A DNA stretch of 64,000 nt from Chrysoporthe austroafricana. Lineage: Eukaryota; Ascomycota; Sordariomycetes; Diaporthales; Cryphonectriaceae. A program made the translations under genes and the position numbers. Where the stretch lies: the NCBI GenBank assembly GCA_001051155.2, contig JYIP02000003.1, positions 1,364,001 to 1,428,000 of the forward strand, read 5' to 3'. The notes under the pieces were generated by a model. The model was not told the origin of the DNA. It worked only from the letters and a program-made list of their open reading frames with translations, and searched no databases. This document shows, piece by piece, positions 24,076 through 35,669 of the stretch. Position 1 is the stretch's first letter; each line of letters starts with the position of its first letter.

Positions 24076-26116
24076 AGCCCTGCTGGAGGCACCTCAGGTC
24101 CTCATCTCCCTCTGGTCGTGTCCTCAGCCGCGATGAGGCCCTGATCATCTCCCTTGTCGTTCCTCAGACGGCGGGGAACAGAACCGGCAGAAGACGTGAG
24201 GATCAGGTCCAGGCCCCCCACGCAGACCCAAGCCGCGCTCCCTGACACCAGACCAGACAGACAGCACAAGTCGGGCTCGCTCGGGCGCAGGGCCTGCGTG
24301 CTGCAACTGCAACTTCACGCTGCACCGGCTCACTGCACCCCCGGACTGATTGGCTGCTGGCCCCCAGGTTCGAAAAGTGAGGCGACGCCCTGCCCGACCT
24401 GAGTGGCTACCAACCTTCCAGACGCCCACCGGTGTCATCCTCACTAGCGCGCACTCCTAGCACCACTTCTGGACTGGCACCTGGCACTGTACCCTTGAAG
24501 GTTTAGCCCGGCGCCGCCGCCGCCCAGGACAGCAATCCCTGGGCCCTGGAGGAAACGGCCCAGGCCAGACCGAGGGCGAGGTGCATGCGCTTCCACAACC
24601 TTGGGTGCTTGGGAGCCCGGGTGCGGCTCCGTGATCATTACGCAACGTCCATGGGGCACACACGTCCAGACGCCAGGATCCTGCCGAGCTGACCGGCCGG
24701 GCGCCCACTCGTCATCTTGCGGCTCGACCCCGAGACAGCCAGCTGGCCAGACTTTGTTTAGCCCCTGATATGTGAGCACTGCTGCAGCATGTGCATGCGC
24801 TGCTGCGTTGGAACAACGGCTCTGCCATCCGGGGGACGACCGACAAGCCTCGCACCGCAGTGCGGCGCTTCGTCAACGCGGCGAGTGTGGCGATCTGCGG
24901 ACCGCCTGGGTGAACAGGTGAACATAACATGGCGTCATGGTCGCTCATGCAACTTCGCAACCCCACCAGTCTACATATGAATGTCATTCCGGTCTGTCCG
25001 CCATCTTGCCCACCAGAATTCCCCCGACTCGGCGCTTCGGTGCTCACCGCCCCGTCTGCTGTCCCTGTCGGGGCCCACCCTGCCGCCGTCCGGGATCCCG
25101 CTGCCTTCCGGGCCATCCTGGATGCCCGATTAGATGTCGGCAGCCGTCCCCCCATCGCTGGGCCGCACATGTGATAGCGCCCGCTGCCGCCCGCGAGTCA
25201 GCGTGTTCACCGCCAGACGAGGAGCCGAATATCGAGGCCGTGAAGGCAGCCGCGGTGGTCGTGGTCTTCCCAGCCCTAGCGGTGTAGCCGGTGGGGAGGG
25301 ACGCGACAGTGCGGATCGCCCGACGATAATGCCAATGCGGTCTCATTTCGCACCTCGCCCGGAGCTGTCGGCTGTTTCGCTGTGTCAACGCCGGGGCCAG
25401 GCTTTGCGGCGCTGGTCGAGGCCGTGTGACCGCCGAGAAAGGCATCCTGCCGCAAACCCACGTCATTGTCCGACCCCAGCTCTCGACTCTGCCGCGGTGC
25501 AAGCTCTCTTCGGGCCCAGCAATCCGATGTTTGCGCCGTGTGTTGGGCCTGCTCTTCTTCCGTCACGCGTTGAGCCTAGACCGGAGACTTTCGGGCAGTG
25601 AGCAGTGACCCTCAGTCGTGCTGTCGACCTGCCGTGTGCTGTCTTTCCAGCGACCTCCGTCGTGTCGAATACTAGTTATAATGTGACAGGCCAGACTTAA
25701 GCCTTTGTAGAGCCCAGGAGCCCAGCATATAGACTGGACCGTGTAATGACGTCTCCATCCTCCAAAGATAGCCTGGCTGCTTAGGATGCGCACCAGGACC
25801 GTCGACGCTGATGGTGATGGATCCGTGGCTGCTTTATGATTGGCTCTAAATACTGTCATTTTCCATTATAATATCATATGGTATCGTGTCCAATACGCCG
25901 CCTGCTTGGAAGCTAATCAATGCCCCATCCATTCCTGATATCAGCCCATCCCGGTAAAACACCGATAATGAGGTGTGTGTATTATTTTGGCCTCACTCCC
26001 GACAAGAAAATGATGACAGGGTCATGCGATGATGAGACAGTGATCACGATGCAACAACCATTCTACCTCGGCCGGCCCAGTCGTGAATCACAGAGACGAG
26101 TGTCAAACTTCCTTTT

Positions 26117-29100
26117 CTAACCTACCAGAGCGCTTTGGTTCAGAGCAGCAGCCTTGTCGTCGTCCCCCTCCTCCACACTAAAGATGCTGCGGGGAATCTG
26201 AGTGTTGCAGAGGAGAGCAGGGCGGTCATCCATGGCAGGCGCAGATGAACGTCGTATTACATTTCGTCCGGGAGACGAGACCTTTGTATCCAAGGGCGGC
26301 GGAGGCGGGCTATCCAGCGGTGCGGGCGGGGGCGTGCTTGTGTGGGCGGAGACATCTTTGTCGCTAGGGGCGGCCCCCGCGTTGGCTTGGTACGCAGCAT
26401 TATTTGCGTGGGCGTTCTGCAGTTCAGCTGAATCGTGCTCCGTTGTCACGATGGTGCTCGGAGCCTTGCCCGATGAAGCAATGCTGCCAAATACATAATC
26501 ATCTTTCGCCGCCATCATGATGTGCAGGGTATTCCTATTCGCATTCGCCTGTGTTCGAACATCATCTCTTGACAAGAAGTCAACCAATTCCGTACTGAGT
26601 GAGCTGGCGTCACCCACCGTTGTGGGAGTGTCGTCCGTCAGCGCCATGACAGCTCCATACTCCATCTCACTGCCGATAGGTGTGCCCTTTAGCGTCCTCT
26701 CCGGACTTGGCACCTCTTCAGCCTCATCCTCGAAGACAGGTGGACATTGCGGACCAGGTGAAGGTTGTGGGATCGGTGGCGGCGGTGGCGAGAATAATGG
26801 CTGAGGAGGAATACTATTGTTCGGAAGAGGCAAGCCAGCCACAGTCAGGGTGGGACTTCCCGCGGCGCTGGCAGCATCAGAATTACTCCAGACCGAGTAA
26901 AGCGAATTCTTCCTCTCATGAGGCTGCGGCCCGCTAGCAGTGCTTAGGTGTGACTGCGGCCTCACAAGCTCCCAAGGCGCGGGGCTTGACGAACCCTCGA
27001 ATCGCTCGTGCAGTGGCGCACGCTCTGATCGCGGGCTACCGTCACGCGAGGAGCTCAGGCTGATCTGACTGCCGCCAAAGGTCTTGCCGCGGAGGCGCTG
27101 CAGGCTGCTCAGGGAGAAGGCTTCGCCGTCGTCAACACCTGGCGCCATGTGCGCGAAGTTAGGGCTCGCCATCGAATTGCGGAGCTCTGACAGCGTCGCG
27201 CTAGGCAGGACCATGGACATCATCGAGTTGCGGTTAGAGTATTCGGAGCGCTCGGTGATAGGTGTGAGGTTCGGTTCGCGAAGCACACGGCCGCTGGCGC
27301 TGCGACCAATCACGCCAGAGGGCCCAAAGTATCCTCCATATTGGCTCTCATTGCCGAATGACGATGCGCTGCTAGGGGCGGAGGACCCATGTGATCCATT
27401 GCGAGCTGGAACTGGCGCCGAGTAGAAGCCGAATTCGTCGCCATAGAAGCCTTCGGAATCGTAGGCCAAGGCCTCGGCATTTGCCTCCGCTATGAAAGCC
27501 TCATCGAGGAGATCATCATCATACTCATCATCAAATCCGCCCCCGAATCCGTCATCCTCATACTCCTCAGCTTTGAAAGAGTTGTCGCCCTGAAAGCCGG
27601 CACTGCTCGGCTGAGAACCGGTTGTTGGCGACGTGATTGTCACGTCAGGATCACCTGGCGGGGCAGGCGATTCGGGACCATCATCCCACCGCGATGTCCA
27701 GCCGGTAGCAGCAGCTTTGTGCGCGGCATCAGCGAGGGCCTTCTGGTACGCAACGGCCGTGGGCTCCTGCTCCTGGGTTGGAGAGGTGGGCACTGGCGAC
27801 TGCTTCTTCGAGACCTCAGCGTCCTTGTCCACCAGCGGCACAGGCTGCATGCCCACACTAACTGACGTATGTGCCGTTGATGATGATGCTTCCGAGTGAG
27901 ACGTCATGTCCGACTCTCGCTTCTTCTGTTCCTTTTCTCTCATAGCCTGGTTCTGGGCAAAGGCACCCGGGATTGGTCGACCGAAATCGTCCGTGTCGTC
28001 GTCGTCAAAGATGGACTCATCAAAATTGGGGTTCTGCATCTCGTCTGCCTCCATCTGCAATTCTTCTAGCAGGCCAGCGTCGTAGTATATCCCTCTGTCT
28101 TGCGCATTTGTTGATTCTGAGCCATGATCGATGGGCATGTTCCGTCTCTCTTGGAAGACTGTGGGATCATATTGTGTCTTTGGTGGGGTTTTGAGCCCCT
28201 GGATACCGAGGCCGGCAAGTTCCACGTCCTCCTCCTGCTGTTCATTAATATGACCTTCCACGGGAAGTGGTGACGGCACGGACAATAAGTCTGGTGTTCT
28301 ATCGGTGGTGATTGCATGCCCTATAGGCCTCCCACTTGCGTCTCGTGGCGTAATGACCATACCTGGGGTCGCCGGGCTGACCAGGGATGACTGTGGATTA
28401 GATCTCGAGAATACGAAGCCGGCGAAGTTTTCCTGATCATTATCAGGATCATCTTCCTCGTCTATGATGTCGTCGCCGCCAACCATGGGGATGTCCTCCT
28501 CGTAGTAATGGTCTTCGTAGTCCGCATTCACGCCTGGAATCGCCTCTTCCAGCCCATCATCATCCATTGCAGCATCGTAGTCAAATGTGTCCTCGTCGAA
28601 ATCGTCGAATCTTGAATCCCTGGCAGGCGGATCGCCGTTGGTCTTCCTTTCTAACTCCCTCTGCCGGTGCCTCTCTTCGAGCAGTTTCTCGGCCCTGGCA
28701 GCGCCTATCATATCAAAGCTGAAGCGCGAGGATGTGCTCTTCATGTGTCTAGGCAACGCAGACAGAGTATCTTCGGAAAGAGAGATGTGACGGGACCGGT
28801 CTGTCCTGGTCGAGAGATTTGTCCTCTGCATGGACGAGGCTACCGAGATGGGTCGCGACTTGGTAGACACGGAACGAGTCGATTCAACCCCCTCATTTGG
28901 CCCTGGAGGCTTCGCTGGGAGGGGTTTGTCTTCCAAAGACACCCTTTTGCTCGCACGTGCCGACTCCTGAGAGGACGCCTCGGCATGCTCAAGGGGCTGT
29001 TGTGTGTCGTCACCATCTGATGCCGCGGCTTGTGTGGCTTCCGATGCAGCACTGCTGCTTTTGGAGGTTTCCGTTCGTAGAGGTAGATCCGAGGCGTTGG

Positions 29101-29980
29101 ATTGCGGTCCATTATGGTACTTATCCCAGCCAGTCCAGACCTCGGCGCCCGGAACTGTAGGCTTCCTTGTAGGGATCACTCGCTGCCTCGGCGCGCTGAA
29201 ATCGTGCACCCGTGTACCTCTTATACGGGGATCGTAGGTCGACTCGGTGGTTTTCTGCGGCAAGGGAAGAGGACGAAGGTCGGGGGCGTTCTGGGAGGCT
29301 TTGCGGCGCATGAGAAGTCCAGACATGGGATTCTTCAAAAACGGCAGCCCCTTCTTGCCCCTCTGTGTTTCCGCAGCCGTTTGAGATCTAGCCAGTGTCG
29401 GGGGCTCGGAGGTGAGCCTTGTCCCGGCCGGTCTCTTTCCCATACCACCAGCATTGTTCTGTAAGTCTGTCGGAGCGACAAAGGAGGAAGGCGAGGCAGC
29501 GGTCCTGACCTCCTTGATCGGGATTGGCGGCCGTCGTGTCGAGGGCAGGTTGGTATTTATCGGTGGAGGGACAGGTTTGGCCCGTGTCACGCCTTGTTCC
29601 GTCGAGCCCTGGGCAGCAGAGTCGGGGTGGTCTGAGCGCGTGGACTCGAAAGCACGGCGGTAATTCTGTAGGGCGAGTCCGCCTAGGAAGCCGGAATCGA
29701 TGTTGTTCGGAGGCGCTTGGGCAGGCGGCGGGCTTGTGTCCTTCAGATACTGCTCTGAGGCCTTCTGGTTGGGCGCAGGTTCCGGATCCGGGCGGCTGCT
29801 CGAAGGATGAGCGGGTGGAGTGTTGGAAGCATTGGTGGGTCTGGGTAGAAAGTCGGGGCGCGACGAGATGTCCTGGACACTCTGGGGGTGCTCGCCGTGG
29901 TCGAAGGGGCTCAGCTGGTCCGGGACTGGGGAGGAGGGGTTGGAGTGACCGCGCCTGTGGAATCGAAGGTGGCCCAGCAT
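26117..29980 (-). CDS. Large disordered acidic protein, conserved-looking, function unknown
   Basis: A single uninterrupted frame of 1287 residues starting MLGHLRFHRRG. It is rich in Pro, Ser, Asp and Glu and almost wholly low-complexity or disordered. Basic, Arg/Pro-rich blocks occupy roughly the first 350 residues. Two strongly acidic blocks follow, one near 470-540 (with runs such as DDFDEDTFDYDAAMDDDGLEE) and one near 830-880 (FDDEYDDDLLDEAF). There are no membrane segments and no catalytic motif. I do not recognise the family with confidence. Proteins of this layout in other filamentous fungi have, as far as I recall, been named AGC-kinase activators, which I cannot confirm. An in-frame TGA lies 14 codons above the start, but an upstream exon (see 30131-30553) remains possible. 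Confidence 0.85.
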   Translation of the reverse strand: MLGHLRFHRRGHSNPSSPVPDQLSPFDHGEHPQSVQDISSRPDFLPRPTNASNTPPAHPSSSRPDPEPAPNQKASEQYLKDTSPPPAQAPPNNIDSGFLGGLALQNYRRAFESTRSDHPDSAAQGSTEQGVTRAKPVPPPINTNLPSTRRPPIPIKEVRTAASPSSFVAPTDLQNNAGGMGKRPAGTRLTSEPPTLARSQTAAETQRGKKGLPFLKNPMSGLLMRRKASQNAPDLRPLPLPQKTTESTYDPRIRGTRVHDFSAPRQRVIPTRKPTVPGAEVWTGWDKYHNGPQSNASDLPLRTETSKSSSAASEATQAAASDGDDTQQPLEHAEASSQESARASKRVSLEDKPLPAKPPGPNEGVESTRSVSTKSRPISVASSMQRTNLSTRTDRSRHISLSEDTLSALPRHMKSTSSRFSFDMIGAARAEKLLEERHRQRELERKTNGDPPARDSRFDDFDEDTFDYDAAMDDDGLEEAIPGVNADYEDHYYEEDIPMVGGDDIIDEEDDPDNDQENFAGFVFSRSNPQSSLVSPATPGMVITPRDASGRPIGHAITTDRTPDLLSVPSPLPVEGHINEQQEEDVELAGLGIQGLKTPPKTQYDPTVFQERRNMPIDHGSESTNAQDRGIYYDAGLLEELQMEADEMQNPNFDESIFDDDDTDDFGRPIPGAFAQNQAMREKEQKKRESDMTSHSEASSSTAHTSVSVGMQPVPLVDKDAEVSKKQSPVPTSPTQEQEPTAVAYQKALADAAHKAAATGWTSRWDDGPESPAPPGDPDVTITSPTTGSQPSSAGFQGDNSFKAEEYEDDGFGGGFDDEYDDDLLDEAFIAEANAEALAYDSEGFYGDEFGFYSAPVPARNGSHGSSAPSSASSFGNESQYGGYFGPSGVIGRSASGRVLREPNLTPITERSEYSNRNSMMSMVLPSATLSELRNSMASPNFAHMAPGVDDGEAFSLSSLQRLRGKTFGGSQISLSSSRDGSPRSERAPLHERFEGSSSPAPWELVRPQSHLSTASGPQPHERKNSLYSVWSNSDAASAAGSPTLTVAGLPLPNNSIPPQPLFSPPPPPIPQPSPGPQCPPVFEDEAEEVPSPERTLKGTPIGSEMEYGAVMALTDDTPTTVGDASSLSTELVDFLSRDDVRTQANANRNTLHIMMAAKDDYVFGSIASSGKAPSTIVTTEHDSAELQNAHANNAAYQANAGAAPSDKDVSAHTSTPPPAPLDSPPPPPLDTKVSSPGRNVIRRSSAPAMDDRPALLCNTQIPRSIFSVEEGDDDKAAALNQSALVG

Positions 29981-31768
29981 TTCGTCGAGTGTCTCGGCGG
30001 GCGCCGAGCAGGTGTCTCAAGGGCGTGTGATATGGTATGCTCTGCCTCGCACGGGACGTATCCCAGGTCGGGCTCCTCTACCAAGAGCGTCGCTGGTAGA
30101 TGGCACGGTGGCGGCCAGGCACGGCCGAGATCATGGCCAGGCGCCCGCGAGGACTTGGTCGAACCGCAGCAGAGGTGTTGTACTCTTCCGGCGGATGGTT
30201 GGCGTGACCATTGCTTCCTCCTCGAGCGACGCGCGAGATCTACCGTCCCCTCCGACGTCGAGGGCGTGCTCGGTACCTGAGGGGGGCGAGGGTATGCGCC
30301 AAGCTGACACTTGTTGCGCGTCTGTTTCGAAGGAGGACAGAGCCGTGTCCGCCAGGTCGTGGTGGTGATGATGCTCTGAGGCCTCGGGTGGCAGGCGGAG
30401 GCTCGGGTTCAGCTTGCGATCGATGGCGATTGAGTGCAGGCAGGGAGCGAGTGGGTGGAAGGGGGCAAAAGAAACGTCGAAGTCGAGATCCACGTTGGAC
30501 GACAAGTCGTCAATCACGTAGTGCCAATTTTGAAAGCACAGGGTCGAGCGCATCCACCTGGCAGCTGCTCCACCGTCCCCGTCCACTGTCGCAGCTCAGT
30601 GGAGCGCGTTTTGCAGCCTAGCTTGCAGTAGCGATTCAAAGGAGCAGCCCCCCGGGACGAGATTGGCACACGCCAGCTCGCGGCACACACAGCACAGACG
30701 GTATCCGCCCTAACTCGGCACGGCCTAGCGCCTTGTGTGGTTGTTAACGTCCCAGTTTCCGTCTCTCGAGGCCTATCAACGACGTCACGGACGGTCGCCG
30801 ATAGACTTCAAGGCGATGCCTTCAAGACATCTCCCCCGGCCTCGGGCGGCCGGCATCTATCGTCGTCTCGCCTCGCCTCGCCTCGTCGTGTCTCGTCTGA
30901 GGATTTGCTTTGGCGACTCCCAGGTTCACAGCTGTCGATGATCCGCTCCCTCTGCACATCATATACCAAGCAAACCATGATGGACGTCGAGAGAACACTT
31001 GCCTCAGCGGCGATGAGTTTCATGCAGAACCCTAAATTCCCCAGATCGGATGATGCGGGCTGCATGCCATCTGAAGCCGTGGTTCCAAGTTCAAGGGCCA
31101 AGCAGCATCCATCCTTGGATGATTTTCATGGCCAACCGAACATCAGACGTTCATCCTGGCCCAATATCTCGTTTGCTATGAGCCTATGAGACGCGGAGAC
31201 CCTCAGCATCTTCAACGTGACCATACTACTGCTGTGCGCCTGGCTCTTAATCCTTATTGTGCTCGGACAAATGCGCTCGCCCGATCAGACAGTTCAGACC
31301 TCCGTCAGCTATATCAGACCTTCATCATTCCCAGCCATTGGGAGTGGTCACTCCTTTTCCCTGACACACTTATAGGCTGTCCAAGCCCTCTGCAGGTGGA
31401 TATAGAACCGCCCCCGCCCCCCGCAGGACAATAGAAAACGCCTATCCCGTCGGCGCGTTGAGATAATTCTTTATGTCAGCGGTATTCTACATTGCTATCT
31501 CGCAGTACGTTGAGCAAGGGGGCTGTCAACCCAGCTACGGGATATGATGGGCCTCGGGCCACAGACAACATACGCTAGAACTTTCGGGCGTGGAAGCATA
31601 GCTTCTGGCATAGTAGGTAATGGCGCAAAGTCGGGATTCGAAGAGGAACGCCTAGCAGTCGTTACATACAGCCAAAATCCTTCATCTCATCGCCTTGTCA
31701 TTCTCATCGCCGTGCTGGCTGGATTTGTCCCCTAGACCCAGATCTCCCGCCGTCTTGACAGCTCACAG
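29981..31768. other. Upstream region of the acidic protein gene
   Basis: About 1.8 kb. Apart from the minus-strand frame at 30131-30553, described separately, no gene is supported. The part from about 30620 to 31450 has no motif on either strand. Confidence 0.45.
30131..30553 (-). CDS. Possible upstream exon or upstream ORF of the acidic protein gene
   Basis: An open frame of 140 residues from ATG 30553 to TGA 30131 on the same strand as the 1287-residue gene, ending 150 nt before its ATG. The composition looks coding: it holds segments such as LNPSLRLPPEASEHHHHH and TPTIRRKSTTPLLRFDQ. It could be a 5' exon spliced into the frame ahead of MLGHLRF, but the nearby donors (GTCCTC, GTACAA) are poor and the joining acceptor is not clear. 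It could also be an upstream ORF in a long leader or a chance frame. Confidence 0.35.
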   Translation of the reverse strand: MRSTLCFQNWHYVIDDLSSNVDLDFDVSFAPFHPLAPCLHSIAIDRKLNPSLRLPPEASEHHHHHDLADTALSSFETDAQQVSAWRIPSPPSGTEHALDVGGDGRSRASLEEEAMVTPTIRRKSTTPLLRFDQVLAGAWP

Positions 31769-32139
31769 TCACTGCCGCAAGTCCGCCTCTATCATCCTGG
31801 CCGCTGCAGCCACCATAGCATGGTTCCTCGCCATATCCAAGTCTCTCTGTCGCTCGTCGACCTTTGTGTTGGGTCCGAACCTTAGCTGCCACTCATTCAG
31901 CCTGGCTTGAACTTCGGCTCTCTTGGTGTTGACGTCTGGGGCCTGAATCCCGTTTGCGAGGCGGTCCGTCACTGAAAGCTGCCCGCTAAGATATTCCTCG
32001 AGCACCACGGGCTGAGTCTTGGGCTCCCTGCTCTACTTGTCAGTTTTAACGTGTCTGACGTTCAGGTAAAGCGCTGGGTCTAGGGGACTTACCGGCCTTC
32101 TTCGGTGATAGCGGCTGAACGAGCTGTGCTTTGAGGCAT
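31769..32139 (-). CDS. Small two-exon protein of unknown function
   Basis: Exons 32139-32093 and 32027-31769 on the minus strand; intron 65 nt, GTAAGT...AGCAG; 101 residues. The first exon codes a short Ser/Ala/Arg start (MPQSTARSAAITEEGR). The second codes LSGQLSVTDRLANGIQAP, then two charged amphipathic helices (KRAEVQARLNEWQLRFG and DERQRDLDMARNHAMVAAAA). No signal peptide, membrane segment or known motif is seen. The consensus donor, CAG acceptor and phase match support a real gene. Its size and helical character suggest a subunit or adaptor, but that is speculation. Confidence 0.6.
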
Positions 32140-32923
32140 ATTTGAGTCAAGTAAACGGCGCACGCTTTGTAGGAAGATATACAGAGGAATTTCGACTTCT
32201 CGTGTATAGATCACGATCGGGATGACGACCAGCACAAGCCACTCATGGATTGAGTATGTCCGATGTGCTCGACACTTCTATCGATGATACATGCGCCTTA
32301 GAACGCTACCATTAAATAGATTTCTAGGCTATCCATCATCTTTGCGTCTTTAAGCGCCATCACAGTTGTCCGCCGGCGGATCGCGTTGAAGATCCAGTCT
32401 TGGAGAAGGTTTGAAGCGTGCACACCAATCTATCTCCGCCGAAGCAACGTCTACGACCATCTAGACAGGACCACCTCCTAGAATAACATCCTTTTCCGGG
32501 TCGCTAGATGCTACATCACCACGAGGTGTGATGCTGGGAGAGAACGATCAAGTATGTCGAAGCCATACTCCTGTGAGATCGCCGCTGTGCGTCGACGCCA
32601 CAATTCTGACCTGCAGCACATCCATGCCAGACCGCAGGGGTTGTCACAAGCCGGGCGAAAACACAAATGTGTCCCCGGAGCCTTATTGCAACGTTGATCC
32701 CGCGACTGCTGTTCAAGCAGTTCTGGTCTGGACAATCTGTACCGTTCTTGCGCGCAAACCTCATTGTTATTCTCCTGTGGTACATAGCACACCACCGAAT
32801 ACCTTCACCCTTTGTATCTACCTATATTCCTTACAAGTTGGTCACAGAATCTACGCCCTTGTTCACGACTATTGAGCCATCAATCCAAAACAGTCTGCGA
32901 AGCGGATTACGGACACTGCAAAC
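32140..32923. other. Divergent intergenic region
   Basis: Separates the divergently transcribed small protein gene and the Clr5-domain gene, so it must hold both promoters. Frames of 90-115 codons here lack motifs. Confidence 0.45.
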
Positions 32924-35669
32924 ATGGCTAAAGACTGGCAAATTCACAAGAACACAATCTATGCCCTTTATTTTGTTCAGGGAAAGACTCTGCAGGAGAC
33001 TATAAAGATCATGGAGAGTAGTTTCGGTTTCAAAGCCTCGTGCGTTCACAACACCGTGCCATCTCCTTCAGCTCTTGAGTCCTACACGAGCTACTTGGTG
33101 TGTCCTACTCTGACAGTCTTCCAGGGCGAGAGGTTATCGGAGCAGCTTCAAGAGATGGGGGTGGGTTAAATACAACAAATCCGTGCACAGGTTGTCAGGG
33201 ACCCCTTCTGCTGAGACTCAAGCTCTGGGTCTACCTGTACAATCACAGGCAGCGTCTGAGGCTGCTGACTCCGAAGTCATTCAGCTTCTTCGTTCGTCCA
33301 CCGAGTACATCCTATCGGACCAGAAGGAACTCTTGGACTCAGCAGTACGCCAACACCTGGGGTACAGCGACGATAGTACCGCCTGGCTCGTACAGAAGCG
33401 AATACGCCAGAATGTGAATGCCTGGGTTGGTCTGATTCGGCGCGCAGAACAAGGCAACCTCAATGATACGTCCCCGGCACCTGAATGGGAAGATATCATC
33501 AAGTATACTATATCGCCGCCAACCTTAACCCCGGTGAATGTGGCATTATCCGTCTCGGGCAGTCAGAGTTTGTTTAACGACTCTGACATGTTCGTCGATT
33601 CAGCCATCTCGGTGAGCGGTAAACAGCATGCCTCTGCCGTACCTCCACGCCTTGACTCTACCTATTCTAAAAGGAACGGCCGGGATGATGACTTAAACAG
33701 TCTAGTGAGCGCGTTCAGATATCGCGACTTTCACGAGCGAGTAATTGATCGGATATTTGAACGCCGACCTGACCTCCGCCAGAAGTATTATGCCCTCGAA
33801 GATGGAGATAGCACAACAGACGATGAAGACGATGACGCGGATTCTGATGAGGAGGAGAAGGACAACAGGCAGATTGCGCGGCCTCAAGAGCTCCCGGGGC
33901 CAACGCGACGTTCTGACCTGGACATATTGTATTTGAAGCTGGGAAACCTAAGAGATCACTCACTTCCCTTTCCTTTTCATAAGGAACTCCCAGTGGAACA
34001 GAATTATGTGACAACGCAGGTTTCAAATTTACTTCCAACGATCTCAACATCTTCATCTCGTACCGTTGACTCTGGAGTCGAGATGGAAAGCACAGCACCT
34101 TCAGCTTGTATATCGCATGGATCGTCGTCAGCCTCGGATCTGAGCCTAACCCGGGGAACGAGGGTAAAGGTTGATGAGACAGGTCGCGATAATACGATCT
34201 GCAGGACGCACAACAATCCTACTCACATTCTTGGGACTTTTCCGCCGCCGTTCGAGCCACAGCATACAAACGGTGCGCAAAGTTTACACCCAGATACTAG
34301 CGTGGCAAATATGGAGACCTTGTCGCCCACACAATCTCCTGATAGCCCCGACTCGTCGAGGAGCTTCGGCTGCGCTGCGTCCAGCGATACCACCGACAGT
34401 GCGGATAGTGAGGAGTCAACCTTCGGTCATGAATGGACATGGCTAGTGGCAGACTTCGGGCTATTTTTGCCTACTGATACATCCCCCTCCCTTCTGACTC
34501 TAGAGGCAGTTGCAGTTCAACAATTGGTGACCTCCTACCAGGCATGGACTCGAGGACACAGCGATTCCCAGCAAACCCTCGCCACAAGCACTACGTCTTC
34601 TCTCCAAACTAATGAGGGAACGTCTTCTTACAAGAGACCACGCCAGGACATCGAATTATCTTCTGGGCTGGATGATCAAGCACCATTAGTCAAGAAGCGT
34701 CGGAAGCAGGTTCTGCCCGGACAGGTCCGTCTTGCCTGCCACTTCCAGAAAAGGAACCCAGAGCGATATCCTGCATGTGGCATTCGCAAAAATGGCTTCA
34801 AGACAGTTGGTGAAATCAAACAACACTTTTGGAGAAAGCATCAGCGGAATCCCAATTATTGCCCCCGGTGCAAAGCACAATTCAACACGGAACAGCAAAG
34901 AAATGGCCACGTTTCGCAGGCCTTCGTTACTCCCTGCCAGGAGTCAACGTCGGAGCTTCCAGATGGTCTATCTCACGAGCTAGTGGAAGCATTAAGGAGA
35001 CGCGTGGACAAAGAACGCGATCTTGCCGGGCAGTGGTTTAGTATTTGGGATATGATCTTTCCAGGGATTCCTCGGCCACAGAACCCCACATTCGATCTTT
35101 GTGGCGAAGTACATGTTCACGCACTCGGATTGGCCTCCTATCTGGAGACTGAGGGCTCGAGAATTGTCACCTCCTTCCTGCGAGACGAAGGTCTTCTCGT
35201 TGGTTCCTCCGTCGAGGTTGATGCGACCATTGGCCGAGTCATCAACCTTGCTTTCCAGCAAATATTCCAGGCTTGGAGGGCTCAACGATCGCCGTCGAGC
35301 GACGATTCGAGTCCTTGGAACGGGACTTCAGACCCTGGCTTGTCTATTAATACCGAAAGCCACACGGTTCTCCCAACTCCCGTTGCTACACAGCCTTACA
35401 GCATAGAGACCCTCGATCCTTCAGCTTCTACCATAGATGGTGAAATGAACGAGGAATTTTGGTACATCGCGCCCGGACTTGAAGCACCCGGAGGCGCCTA
35501 CGACTTTGGCTACATAGACGACAATTTTCATACCATCGACTCGCCAGAAATAGCAACTGGGCCGATCTCCGCTGACCTGAGCCAAGCTGGTCTTAGTCTT
35601 CCAGTCTCGTCGCCCAAATGCCAATCTCTGGGCGCCGAGCTGTCAGAAAATGAGGTTGAGAGGGCATAG
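32924..35669 (+). CDS. Clr5-domain and zinc-finger protein
   Basis: Two exons, 32924-33039 and 33125-35669; 886 residues. The intron (GTGCGT...TTCCAG, 85 nt) fuses two halves of one Clr5 domain: residues 3-39 (DWQIHKNTIYALYFVQGKTL then MESSFGFKAS) and 40-56 (ARGYRSSFKRWGWVKYN). Without this splice the second half is read in the wrong frame. The middle is acidic, Ser-rich and disordered. Near residues 574-640 is a zinc-finger region, ACHFQKRNPERYPACG, then IKQHFWRKH and YCPRCKAQFNTEQQRNGHVSQ, the layout of a fungal finger that follows a KRNP..Y..C motif. Clr5 is named after a fission yeast silencing factor; most filamentous-fungal members are uncharacterised and numerous. A chromatin or transcription role is inferred. 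Confidence 0.88.

Larger units (their letters stand above)
21804..26116. other. 4.3-kb gene-free GC-rich region
   Basis: Lies upstream of the minus-strand zinc-finger gene and downstream of the minus-strand acidic protein gene. Frames up to 247 codons exist on both strands but have no motifs, splice continuity or coding-like composition. It includes a (GGT)n run, four copies of an 8-nt unit and a (CT)n run. It may be a long 5' regulatory region or untranslated leader, or may hide a noncoding transcript. Confidence 0.5.
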
